Part shown: positions 11,901 to 23,659 of the stretch, piece after piece | Numbering within the stretch: position 1 is the stretch's first letter | Layout of the letters: every line of letters starts with the position of its first letter | Translations under genes and position numbers: made by a program | Assembly: GCF_947623445.1 (NCBI RefSeq) | Contig: NC_135247.1 | Location: 498,501-562,500, forward strand | From: Clavelina lepadiformis | Taxonomy: Eukaryota > Chordata > Ascidiacea > Aplousobranchia > Clavelinidae | Length of the DNA: 64,000 nucleotides | Direction of reading: 5' to 3' | The notes under the pieces: model-generated | Database searches by the model: none | What the model was told of the DNA's origin: nothing | Seen by the model: only the letters and a program-made list of their open reading frames with translations

Positions 11901-12583
11901 ACATTCCTGGCTTGATCTCATACTGTCCGGGGGAAAACTTGGCCTTATTTTAGTGTTCTTGGTTTAGTTCTTACGAGTTTGAGGAAATTAGTGTGAGCAT
12001 GTTTATAGCTGGCTGATAAAATAGTTCGGGTTTTCACCCAGACCTGCAGAATTTGAACACTTGGACTTGTCTGAACAGGCTCTCGTCTCCACTCTAAGTC
12101 CTACGAAACATCTTGAGCGCACTTACATTCCACCCAAGATAGCATTTTGAGGACAATAAGACCGGACGGGCATCACATACGACCTGACACTATATCAGGT
12201 ATGAAACGTTGGCGCAGAAGAGGACAAATAATTTTGTTAAAAGGGTTTATTGAGCAATGCAATGATCACGGCATTAACTTTCACAAATAAGTTATAATGT
12301 CTTCTCAAATATTGACAAAAACCCATAAAAAAATTAATATCTCGCTCGGTGACCGCTTGCTGAGTTGTTTCAAGAAACTTGCCTCAATTCGAGCGAAGGA
12401 AAATTAAAGAATCGAGAGTGGTTTGAAACAGACTCTGAATAAAAATTCGAGACGAAAAGATATGAGCTCTATGGCAGCTTTCGATCACATAAACCACAGA
12501 CATGTGACCAACCCTGCATTTGGCAGCCCACCAATCACGAGCGTCGACGATCAACAACTAGAAAAAATGCTTCGAGTCGCGGG
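8995..12583. other. Spacer between divergent RPL18 and lectin/CA genes
   Basis: This AT-rich spacer holds the RPL18 promoter at its left end and the lectin/CA promoter at its right end. Near 9379-9443 an AT-rich phrase ending in CTCATATTATAT is partly repeated. Two adjacent - strand open frames (10801-11061 and 11092-11304) show no recognisable domain. Nothing else supported. Confidence 0.5.
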
Positions 12584-12593
12584 TATATATAAA
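12584..12593 (+). promoter_or_regulatory. TATA box of the lectin/CA gene
   Basis: TATATATAAA within GC-richer flanks, 81 bases before the ATG at 12674. This places the start site near 12615-12620 with a 5' UTR of about 55 bases. Confidence 0.7.
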
Positions 12594-12673
12594 GCGGCGC
12601 CTGACTCAGTTCTGGTAAAACCTATTATCTGGTTCACAAGCGACATATCGAGATTCAAGAAGCAAATCCCATC

Positions 12674-15600
12674 ATGGAAGTCAGGAATTTTATGACGTCA
12701 TTTCTTCTCTTGGTTTGTTTGACAAGTTTGGGAAAATCAGCAGATAAAGTGAGAAGGATGAACACGCACAGAGGTCAAGGTAAGAAACAAGTTTTACACG
12801 AACTATGACGAAATACTTACTCGGGGTCGCACGAGTGCGAGTTATGGCTGTGGCAGGTGACGACGATCGATCTTAATCAATGTGTTTACTTCTCGACGAA
12901 CTCTGGTTTAAAATAATTTTTTTTTTCCGAGAAATATTTTCAAACCATTTCGTCTAACTATTTCCAACTTTACTTGCTCGCACCTGAACGCATGTATTGA
13001 GACAAGCGCATAGTGTGACATCACAATTATTCGGGCGAGTTAACCGTTCAACTAACAATTTCGATAATGACCTTCGCTAGCTTGTAATTTTAAAGACATT
13101 TTAACAGCCAGATAATAATCGTGACCTTCTCATAGCATCAAAACACATGAAAGGCCTTAGTTGCATTTTGCTGCGGGCGACTCAATTACTCGGCTATCTC
13201 GATATCATCGGTGGAGGCTGTTTGGCAATTTCCTTGTAAATTAACCTCGCTTATGAAAATCGTGACATTAAAGCAGCAGTTTTTGAAAGTGAATAACGTT
13301 TTGAGCGCGCGCGAAATATTAACACGAGCAATTTGTTGTGACTGCATTCTGCGAAGCCATAAAATAAGCTCAAAATAAAGATGATTCCAGGATTTTTTTC
13401 ATAGCGTTTTACAACTTTTCAATTACATTTTCTGCTTAGAATGTTTCGGCAAATCGTCTATGATTATAAACGGGAAGGAATACCAACTCTTCAACGAAAA
13501 GGCGAATTACGACGAAGCCAAAGTAAAGTGTGAGAAGTGGGGAGCAAAATGGATGAGCGCACGGGCATCACTGGCCACTATACCGGATCAGGAGACGCAA
13601 GAGTGTTTGAGCGACATGATCCGAAGCCCGGGGAATTATCAACCAAAGGATTGGAGAAGACAACCCCCCTTTGAGATCGGGTACACGATCGGAGGCACCG
13701 ACCAACGGGAGGGGAGCTGGAAATGGGCGACCGGGGATCCCATCCACACTAGGGGAAAGGTACAGATATATCTATGAAATCTTCTTAATGTCAAGGCTTT
13801 ATCGCATTATGACCTCACAATCATGTTTTGAGCGGCAACAACAAACAAGTGATTTTCGCGACATCGCGATACAGTTTCTTTACCGGACCTTATAAGTCGT
13901 CCGATAAGTGGTCAGGCACTCAGGGTCAGATCAAAACAACAACTTGTGTGTGTTTCTGCAACAAATTCCTAGCATTTTGTGGCACTTTTGCCGCATAATT
14001 TGGCTTGTATGACGTCATAAGACTTGATTACATAACACTGATGTCTGATTTGCTTCACGAAATGACAAGAGATTGCCCCAGATAAGTTGTCGCATATTGT
14101 TATGTAATAACATAGTGATTGTAAACCTCATAATAATGCGATTATGTTGGCAAAATGAACAAGTTTGGTTCAAGTCATAACTTGTCGTTCATAATGCCAA
14201 CACCTTATAAGGACCATTATACACTTTGGCATGTGTTTGTGACGTCACATAAATAATGTTAAAGGAAATGTGTCAAAGTCAAGCAACATGAAAACAGGAT
14301 ATGAGAAGAGTTGAAGAAAATTTGTTGAAGCAAACTTGCTCACGTCACCAGCTTCATCCGCACTAATCAGCGGATATTTTTGTGGCGTCACAATCATACT
14401 CCTTTAAAAACTCGTGATTTGACAAAAAAGGATTTCATAAATATTTGTCAAGTTTTCTGCAAAAAAACGTGAAAACAAAAAATTGATCAACAAACTGTTT
14501 CTAGAAACCCGGCTACAGCAATTGGGGTCGCTTCGAACCGAACGACTGGCGGCGGTTCAGTGGGGAGGGGGAGGATTGCATGTCCATGTTGCTCCGGGGA
14601 GTCCCCGGCTTGATTGGGTACGAGCGAGGCAAGTGGATTGACCACCTCTGTAGCGTCAAAATGTTCTTTATTTGCGAGAGAGGTGAGTTGATAATTGACA
14701 CACTCCGGAGTTTGTGATGTAATAATGGCAAATCACGACTGCATTTAATAGTTTAATGCGAATGAGGATAATCACATTCCTGACTAATTAGAACGAATAT
14801 AAACATTCCAGTGTTTAATAAACAAACGTTCGTGTTGTTTGCCTTAGATCTGCCTGACAGTGACTTCGGCTGGGGATTCCCGAACAACGCTCATACACGT
14901 GAGTTAAAACAAGTCAGTTTTGATGATTTTCTCCTTTGGACTAGTTTCAGTGATGTCGTTGCCTTTTCAGTGCTGCCCAGCGATTGGCCGAACAAGTACG
15001 TGACGTGCGGTGGAAGTCACCAATCACCGGTCGACGTGGACATCACGACCAATCGATTCTGCAGCAATGACCTTTCAACTGTGACCTCTTGGGGGACTGA
15101 GCACAGCGAGGAAGTTCAATGGGTCGTCCACAACACCGGAAGAAATCGTAAGTTCAACTTTAACAACTCGTCATCAGGGGACCTGACGGTTTCGACACGC
15201 TTGAGTAATCAGCCAAGGACAACAAAGCTTGTTTATTACGTAACGGAGAGCGTTTGTTCATTTTCAGTTGAAATTCGACTCCAACCTGAGCGGTCTCTCT
15301 ACTCGACCTTCCACGGAAGTGACGTAAAGCATTACGTCGAAAAAATCCATATAAAGTTCGGAGACAGCGGATACAGAGGATCCGAGCACTCGATTGGCGG
15401 GAAAGTTTACGCGGGAGAGGTGAGGACCTAAAACTGTGTCAAAGATTTCGCTTTTTCAAACATAACCCAGAGGAATTCATGATATCCCAAACACAAGCAC
15501 CCCCGGGCGGTTCTAAAAACTTCGGCGAGATGATGAACCAGTCACGTCTGGTCGGGTTTAACAATTTTATCCTTCTCGCTTTCTTTCAACATAAACATTG

Positions 15601-17655
15601 ATGTTTATCAAGAAAGGTCGCGACATCGCGATTTTTGTGATCGTCGATAAAGACACGAACCCGTGCTTAATTCGTCGGAGAATATTTCCCAGTACTATCG
15701 ATAACTGTATAAATTATAAGAAGAATATTTATAATTTGGTCGCGTGACCTCATTTCTAGTGAACGATTGAGGTCGAGAGCAAATAGAGCGCGAGATTTTT
15801 AAAGAATTTCGTGTCCAACTTCCAGATCACGCGCGTTAATGTCGCTTTTTTGTCGCTCCTGCTGCTGTTTTATTCCCGCTGCGTCATAAAGAAAATGGAA
15901 ATTGTTCTTTGTGATTCTATTTCGATTGAAAACTTTCCACTGCGCCACGTGACCATCGAAATTCCCTAATGGTTAAAAAACGCGAAGTCATTTTGAAATA
16001 TGTTAATTGATTGAAAGTGAAATTTCAAATCGGCTGCTGACAACAAATCACGTGATCACAAGGGACACGTTTCTGCACGTGACGTAACAATATAATGGAA
16101 CAGATTAAAGATGCCGGCAATTTAAATTCTTTTTTTTACAGTTGCAGATCTTCCACCATCCCGCGGAGGAGACAGAAGAGCGACACGCGCTGTCCTTTAT
16201 GCTCCAGGTAAGTGTCAATTGTGACGTAACAATCAATCAACCAAACCGACAAATGTAACAGAATCACAATCTCACATGATAAGATCTAAAGAGTTCGGTT
16301 ACTTTCGCTGTTTTAAAAATTTTCGATGTTTTTGAACGGAGCGATTGTTCAATCATAATCGCAGCAAGTAATGTAACAATCGGTGTCGTTTGTCAATTCT
16401 GTGACGTTCGCAAAACAGCGATTCCAAATACTCGTCTTAATGGCTGTTTGTTCAATCTAAATTGGCGACTGACGCATATTTTGTGGTAAACTTTAACGAC
16501 GTTTGGATGAGAAACTCTTGAATCGAAATATCAACGAGCATATTTGAGAACACGGCCACCGGTACAAAAGACCCGAACTAATTTAGAAATAAAAGTCGTT
16601 AAAACAGCGACGAAAATGTTGACATTTCAGTAAAAAATCGGGTTAACTTTGAGATGCAACAAACGACGGTCAAGAGAAATATTCGCGCGATCAACCGCAA
16701 AGTTAACGAACCCCCCAAATCACGAACGATTTTCAGGTAAACCAGAAATAGCTTCGTGCTTTGCTCAAAACCGCTTTAATTGATCAGTAAAGTCACGACC
16801 ATGGCGCGGTCGCATCATATCAACGCATCTATCTCGAGTTATTTTTGTTCTTGCGTCAATGTTGCAGGTTGATATATAGTTGAGGGCCATCGCTGAATCA
16901 TCGGATAACTTCTCAGAACAATAACGATGTTGACGGTCATTCTCCGGATTTAAAAACTTTATTTTTTCCAGGAACGTTACTTTCAACCAAACCGACGTTG
17001 GTCCAAGCTACTTCGTCACATTAATACGGTCCAGGAGGCAGATATGACGTCAGTAATGAAGTCACCGGAAGGACATTTTAAATAGTAAGTGGAAATATTT
17101 TTCTGCACGCATCGAAATTTGGCAGACTACGAATATTAATTGTTATGACGTTCGGATACCGGAGTATTTGAAACAATCTCAAAACTAAAAAACGACTTTG
17201 GCGTCCTGCGACTATATTTAGAATAATTTCTTTGAAAACGATCGAAACTTTCGTCTCTTTCAAGCGTCCAATTCTTTCCACATTTTCAAACTGTCACAAA
17301 CTGTTTTTCTTGTTTTTTCCAGTCTGCTTGGCGACACCGCAAGATCGAACGACTACCGGTCCGAAGAATACGTCACTGGAGCTGCGGTTCGTTACAGGGG
17401 TTCTTTGACCCAGCCCCCGTGTACTGATGACGTCATATGGACAGTGTATCCCAGAGCGATCACTCTGTCGTTCGCACAGGTGAGGTGGATTGAATCGGGT
17501 GACAATGGAATAATTTTAAAGTATTTTAACATTGTTTTGTTTCATCACAGTTCTCCGTGTTACGTCATCTTAACATGGAAGGCGGTCAGCCGATGAAGGG
17601 GAATACCCGTCCCTTACAGCCTCGAAGCGACGACCACTGCATTGTGCTCTCGTGA
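12674..17655 (+). CDS. Secreted C-type lectin / carbonic anhydrase-like fusion protein
   Basis: Ten GT/AG exons join in frame to 474 aa: 12674-12779, 13440-13759, 14505-14682, 14848-14898, 14971-15147, 15268-15419, 16142-16207, 16972-17084, 17323-17479, 17551-17655. Residues 1-22 are a signal peptide (FLLLVCLTSLG core). Residues 36-201 form a C-type lectin domain: ECFG start, sugar/calcium motif E153-P154-N155, C167, GKWID at 184-188 (WID in place of WND), and FICE end. Residues about 205-474 are an alpha-carbonic anhydrase fold: CGGSHQSPVDV, KIHIKFG, GSEHSIGGK, GSLTQPPCTDDVIW and NTRPLQP. Of the three zinc histidines only H305 remains; the second is K307 and the third Q330, so it is very probably inactive, as in CA-related proteins and the CA domains of receptor phosphatases. 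There is no C-terminal helix or GPI-type tail, so it is likely secreted. A glycan- or protein-binding role is inferred. Confidence 0.92.
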
Positions 17656-20600
17656 CTTGGGCCGGGAAAGATTCTTGAACTTGACCACAAGCACGAGTCA
17701 TGAAATGTGGAATTAATATCAGTTGTTGTGCGCGCGACTACAACGCTCTATTACACACTCACCCTGTCCTCTGTTACTTTCCTGCTTTAACACTGTTGCG
17801 TCACTCATTAAGCACTGTGACATTACAAAGCTATTTTGTGAGATATCTCCCCGCAGTAACGTTCAGCATAGGAGAGTAAAGCAGCAAAAGATTGAACCCA
17901 AGTGGAGACAGAGAGAGAGAGACGTGATGCAAGATTGGGACGAATCGTGACTCCGCAGCTGTTTCATAAACACGAGCGGCGGTCGACGAGCAGCAAATCT
18001 TGCAAAATTGCGTCAAAACATGACAAACATTTGCGCGAAATAGCGGCACGCATGGGAGATCCCCCGAGTTGATATTTTGAGAAATATTGAGGGGTGAGGT
18101 CCAATTATCCATCGTTAAATTTCCCGGAAGCTCCGGCCATGAAACACGATGAAAAGTTATTTTCGTTGCAACTTTGTTCTAATTATGCTTCCACAATTAT
18201 TAGGGATTTTGTAACGACCATTGCAAAAATGCAACGTCACAATCAACCAGGGGTCACTCCAGTTTATCAAAGTCAAGCAAGCTCATTCAAAACTTCGCAA
18301 AATCACATTAAATCAAGCAACGGCGCATGAGGGCGTAATTTACACGACAAATCTATAAATGCATCAATAAATTTTGCAATAATCTAAATGACGTAATAAA
18401 GCACGGAATATAGAGGCAACGGATACAAGAGCTACATTGATGAACTGTCAAATAACCCTCCTTTATTCATGTATATTGATGTGAATTAAACGTCACAAAG
18501 CGATGATAATGATGAATAATGTTTTTCATAATCAGATTAAAAAATATTGATTTACAAAAAATGAATTCGAAACAAGAAAGAAACTCCATTCAAGGAACTC
18601 GGCATAACACAGATGGCAAATCAGGCTTTGGCTTGTGGTGAAAAGTCATGTGACTGCATACGTTGTGGAAAGACCGTCCGCTTCGACAAATATTCTGAAC
18701 GTTAAGGATAAATGTCGCGAAACACTGAACAAAATACATGAACTCGAGACCATGTTCTACGTAAATGAGCCGAGTTATCAGAACTTTATCAGACTCTGTT
18801 TGGTACAGACCAATATTTTGGGCAGTCAACAGGGCGAAGTTATTTGGTTTCCTTCAACCATTGGCATGCAAGCGAATCTCTACAACGTGGGAACATGGTT
18901 TAGCCATTTACTGTCGTGCACTCCATTATCTGATAATGAAGTGTGGAGGAGAAATGTGGACAACAAACAACTTGCAAAAGTTAAGTCATCGGTTGAGTCA
19001 ACAATTCGATCGATAATTCAAAGTAAATGCAGAAGCCAAGTTCATAGACCGTGTCGCGATTTCACCGACGTCTATAAACCCTCCCTATCGGCCAAAATAC
19101 ACCGCCCAGAGATCACACAATTGCATCCACTTCGCCCTCTCCCACGCATTTTGGTCTCCTCTCGAGCATGAATCTGATTATTTTGCGTGAACGTTACGTC
19201 ATTTCTGTATTGATCGTGAACTTCCAGTCACAGCCTCATTCAAACAAACTTGAATTCGACTTTGTTAATCTACTGGACACTTTGTCTGGGAGAAAGCTCC
19301 TCAAGAACTCAGCTAAAAATACAAAAACTTCCCAACACATTAATCCTGACAAAGTGAAGCTCTAACGGGGATTGATCGACACCAGGCATCCTCCCACAGG
19401 AACATCTGCTTGTGGCCGCTTAAACACAACTCGGAGTCTAAAGTCTCAGTAAACTGGACAGAGATCGTCACTGGTCGTTGTCGTCGTGGCTTTGAAGTGG
19501 TCCGCGACATTCAATATACATTTGCTGTGCAGAGGTAGCGCCAACATTGCTTGTGGTTCACTTCTCGAACTCTGCTTGCTTTCAACTTACAGCAAATTCA
19601 TGTCGCCGTGATGTTACCAGGCAGATGTGGAACATGTTTAGGTCTTATCTGTGTTCGTTCTGTTTTAGGTTGATCTTGTGAACGAAGTTGAACCGCGTTA
19701 ATTTATGCAAAGCAGGGAAGTCTCAGGTTAAAAATGCTGAGATGCGGTTTCACCGCGGGAACTACAAATAACTACAACCCTGGATGTAGCAGCTGACGAA
19801 TTCTCCTTTCAACGAAATAATGAAAAGAAATTCCAATTCGCACAAGAAAGTGAGACTTGATCAACAGTTCGACCAAATTAGGACGCGAGGTGATAAGTCT
19901 CATTGAAGGATTAATTCGATCCATTTGCCATTTGCCAGAAGCCACGCCCCAAGCACGAGTGATTGAAGGGCGCCCGCCTTGCGCGTCACGTCACGAGAAC
20001 TCTTTCTCTGGGTTTACCGTGACGTCTTTTTAGGCTGGGGTATCTTACGTCAGCTTTGTGTTGGTATACATTGCTGGGTGCGACAGATTAACAATGGGCA
20101 ATTTATAACTTTTCATGGAATGATTAATCCTGAGAACGCTTTGACCAAATAAGGTTAAATGTTGAGCCTGGCTGGAAAACAACAACTATTTGGCGCAAAT
20201 TTATGGGAATTTCAATTTAAATCTGACGGCGATGTACAATAACTCGGGTCCAACCGAGCACTCTCCCGTTACGAGAAGTTTTGATTAAAGAGCTCGGAGT
20301 TTGCGCAAATCGAACAGAAAAATATCAATCCGCCACCTTCTGAGCAAAAATTGTTGGAATGCTTTGCACGTGGTAGCACTACAGAGCTTCGCGGATTCAA
20401 ATTTCTTGACAACTTGTACGTTACGAAATTAGAAGAAGTTGTGAGGAGAACATTGAACGGAATCATCGCGTTTGGCTGGCGTGGCTGGGCGCCAGTTGCT
20501 CTTATGAAGCCATTTTCTTGGCAACGCCACACGTTCCAATTTACAACTTTGTGTGACTTCTTAGAACAAGTCGTTGAGAAGGAATTCACAGTCGCATGGG

Positions 20601-23600
20601 ATTCAACAACATTGCTGTAGCTAATTAGTATGAAGTAATTATGAAAGTGAATTGATAAAGAAGCTTCTTCATACGTCCTACTTCGTAATCAAAGCATTTA
20701 TTGTCGCCCCATGTGGGTCGGGTCGGTCACGAGCAAACGCAGCGTCTGAGAATCTTGTGCAGAATCTTCTGCTGTATTGTTTATTTTTCACCACTGGCTG
20801 TTGGGAGCGAAAAATATAGAGCTAACCTCATTATAGACTGGTCAAAGAAGAAGCTCACTGAAAACGAATGGAAAAAGCGTCAAAGTCCGAAAGCTTGATC
20901 ATTAACTAAAACAAAAGTTAATTGTTAATTACAACAAAAAATATTTAAACCACTTAGCACCAATAAAAAACACCAACAAACACCAACAATTTGAACTCAA
21001 CGATGTCTCAGCATATCGGGCCACAAACTGTGAGTTTGTTCAAGCGCAGATAGTTGCAACCACTCGGATACTTTTCCCAGATTGAGTGCGTGTTAGAAAT
21101 ATTTCCTGCACAATAAGAAAAATTTGTAATCGGAATGAAAAACATTTTAGAACCCGGGTCATCGCCTGAGCGTAAGTGAAAAGAACTTCATGTGGATAGC
21201 TCTAGAACGCCAACTTGCGGCATTGTAATTACGCACATGACGAGAGAGATATGTTTGTAAATGGGATATTTCTACCTTGTTAGAAAGTTTGAGCATCAGA
21301 AATTCTGTAATTGTAAGGAACTAACTTTAATAAAATATTATGCCAACAAAAAATAAAATTTGGCAAAACATTTCGAAACAAACTTTTCTACGAAAATTGA
21401 AGGTTTGCTTTTGCGAGAAAGATCTCAGTTTTCATAAAATAAATAATTCGACTTAAAAGCTCTGACATTAAAATCACATTTTAAAACTTTTCAAAAGCTA
21501 GGAAAATAAGGATTAAGTCTGTGAAGTGGTTTGTGTCAAACTTTTAAAAATCAACCAAACATTGGCGCGACTTCTAAGAACTTTCACTACAAAGGTCTTT
21601 CATACAACGTCATTGTCAATGTTACTTGTGTTGTTTTAGGTAAGAAAGTATTTATTATATCAAATAACTACAATGGGGCCAAAACGAAAGTGATTTAAAT
21701 AAATGTTATTTTTAGGACCAAGTGCGACAAACATATTCAAAGTAGAATTAAACTAATCTATGGGACGAAACTCAGCATATTTGCACTGGGTTCGCACAAA
21801 CATTAACGCGTTTGTCAAAAGTTCCATCCCATTAGGTTTGATCCCTGCGACGTTCGGCCTAAATCCTACTTTCTCTTCACAGCTACCTTCGTGTTCCGCC
21901 ACTTGTTTTCTCAAGCTACAAATCTTTCTCTGATTTTGGTGTTTAAGCAAACGTCACAGGGGAATTTCCGAAAGGCGAGCGGCAATTCTCTCGCTCGCTG
22001 TAATTTTCCACTGCGACTTACAGGTCGGACGGGCGAAAATACAATCACGTCTAAGCTGTTTCAACACAAAGCTTTACACAAAAGGGCTGTAATTTCAAAA
22101 TGAAAGTGTAAAGAGTTTTACTAACGCGCAATAAATTTCGCAATAAAAATCTGTTTTTTATAACTTTCGTCGATCCTAAAATTGTGCTGCAGTTTGCTGC
22201 AAAGTTTCCTGCAACTTGCCAAAAACGTTCTCTTCAGCAACCACACCAAGATATTAGCAGAATATTGCGTCTTTATTGGCAGATACTAAACGTATTGAAA
22301 ACTATTAAAAGCCCATTTGAACTTTGTTTGGTGAAACATTGCGGAAATGCGCAGATATTTGACCTCATATACAAGTCAGGATCTTAGATCGACCTATTTT
22401 GAGTCGAATCGAATTGCTGAGGTGGTCGTTTTTGTGCCTCATTGTTTTGGCAAATGGTTAAAACTTCGTTGAAAAACACCTCGACAACAAATATAGAAAT
22501 ATGCAAAACGCAAGAAATTTGAGTCCTTTCGAGTAAGAAAATATTTCACTGCTGAAAGCGTCTCTTAAGTTGTCGCTTGGACATAGGTGTAATGACGTCG
22601 TTGTTTCAATCGACAAAGAGATAAGACGCTTCGACTGTAATATGAAGTTTCAGTTACAATGAAAATCCGACATGCTCAGATATTTTGTTGTCTCTATAAC
22701 TTGGATTCATATTTGAAAAGCGATGACGTCTTAACCTTTGCTCGCGGCTTGTTCAAGCGGTGTCAGTTACACATTTAACTCAAAATAACATTTACTGAGA
22801 TGTCGATTATTAACGAACAATTGCAACAGAATTCAAACAAATGACTTATGTAGATTCATGCTTTCAAAAAGGTTCATTAAAAAGTTTGCGGTGCAATGTC
22901 CACAAACAAGATCAACCTGAGCACAACTGCTGAAAGAGGAACCGCAATCAGCCGCTTGACTTGGGCGCTAACAAAGATTTTTTGTTTAAACAGGATCTTA
23001 AACAAAATAGCACAGCAAGCAAACAAAATAAGACAGGCTAAGAAAGCAGGTCAGAATAATCTCTCTCTAAGCAAAGAGGGAAATATCGCAGGAGTTAGGG
23101 CAAAGAAACGAGACAAAGAAAAAAAGCGAAAGGTTGTTTACGAGCTTCGTGGTTTCATTGCAGCGTTGCACCGGGCTTAGCTCGCTTAGCTTAGTGACTT
23201 GTCTGATACCCAACTGTGTTTAGCTCTGATACAGGTTTAAGCGAGCGTGAACAACTAGCGGTGATATTTTGTCTTACTTAGCGTTTATTCGGCGAGCATG
23301 GAGACTAGGGCTGGGGTTAAGGCTTGTTCGCTGTTGTCGCAAGCCCAGATGTATTATGCAAGGAACATAAAGATAGATAGAAAGCTGGTTGTCTGATTCG
23401 GTGCAATGATAAGAAAAGAAATTTAATGTTTTACTCATTATCAACCACAGTTGAAACATGTTAGTTTTTTAATGTCTGGTTGGAACAATAAGTGTAGAGT
23501 TTTACACCGAGTTATAAACCCTGGCAATAATCACGAGGAAAATTTCACATCATATCAATTATTTTATTTACATCAGGGTCATAGCTTTGGTTGCGAGCAG

Positions 23601-23659
23601 ATATCATCATGTAAATACTAACGTTGCCTGCTGACTGCGCATTGCCCCAGTTAGGAAAA
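17656..23659. other. 6-kb spacer, no supported gene
   Basis: The longest open frame (18635-19171, + strand) begins on GTG, has no recognisable domain and no splice context. Around 19930-20000 there is a GC-richer patch with CCACGCCCC and CACGTCACG words that could be regulatory. Other open frames (20269-20589, 22896-23180) are compositionally ordinary. I see no tRNA or snRNA. Confidence 0.5.

Noticed and set aside
18635-19171. 178-codon open frame in the spacer after the lectin/CA gene
   Set aside because: It begins on GTG, has no ATG until well inside, no domain, no signal peptide and no splice context; length alone is not enough at this composition.
22896-23180. Basic 94-codon frame upstream of LRR-1
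   Set aside because: Low-complexity lysine/alanine-rich, no conserved motif, and not connectable to the LRR-1 signal exon by phase.
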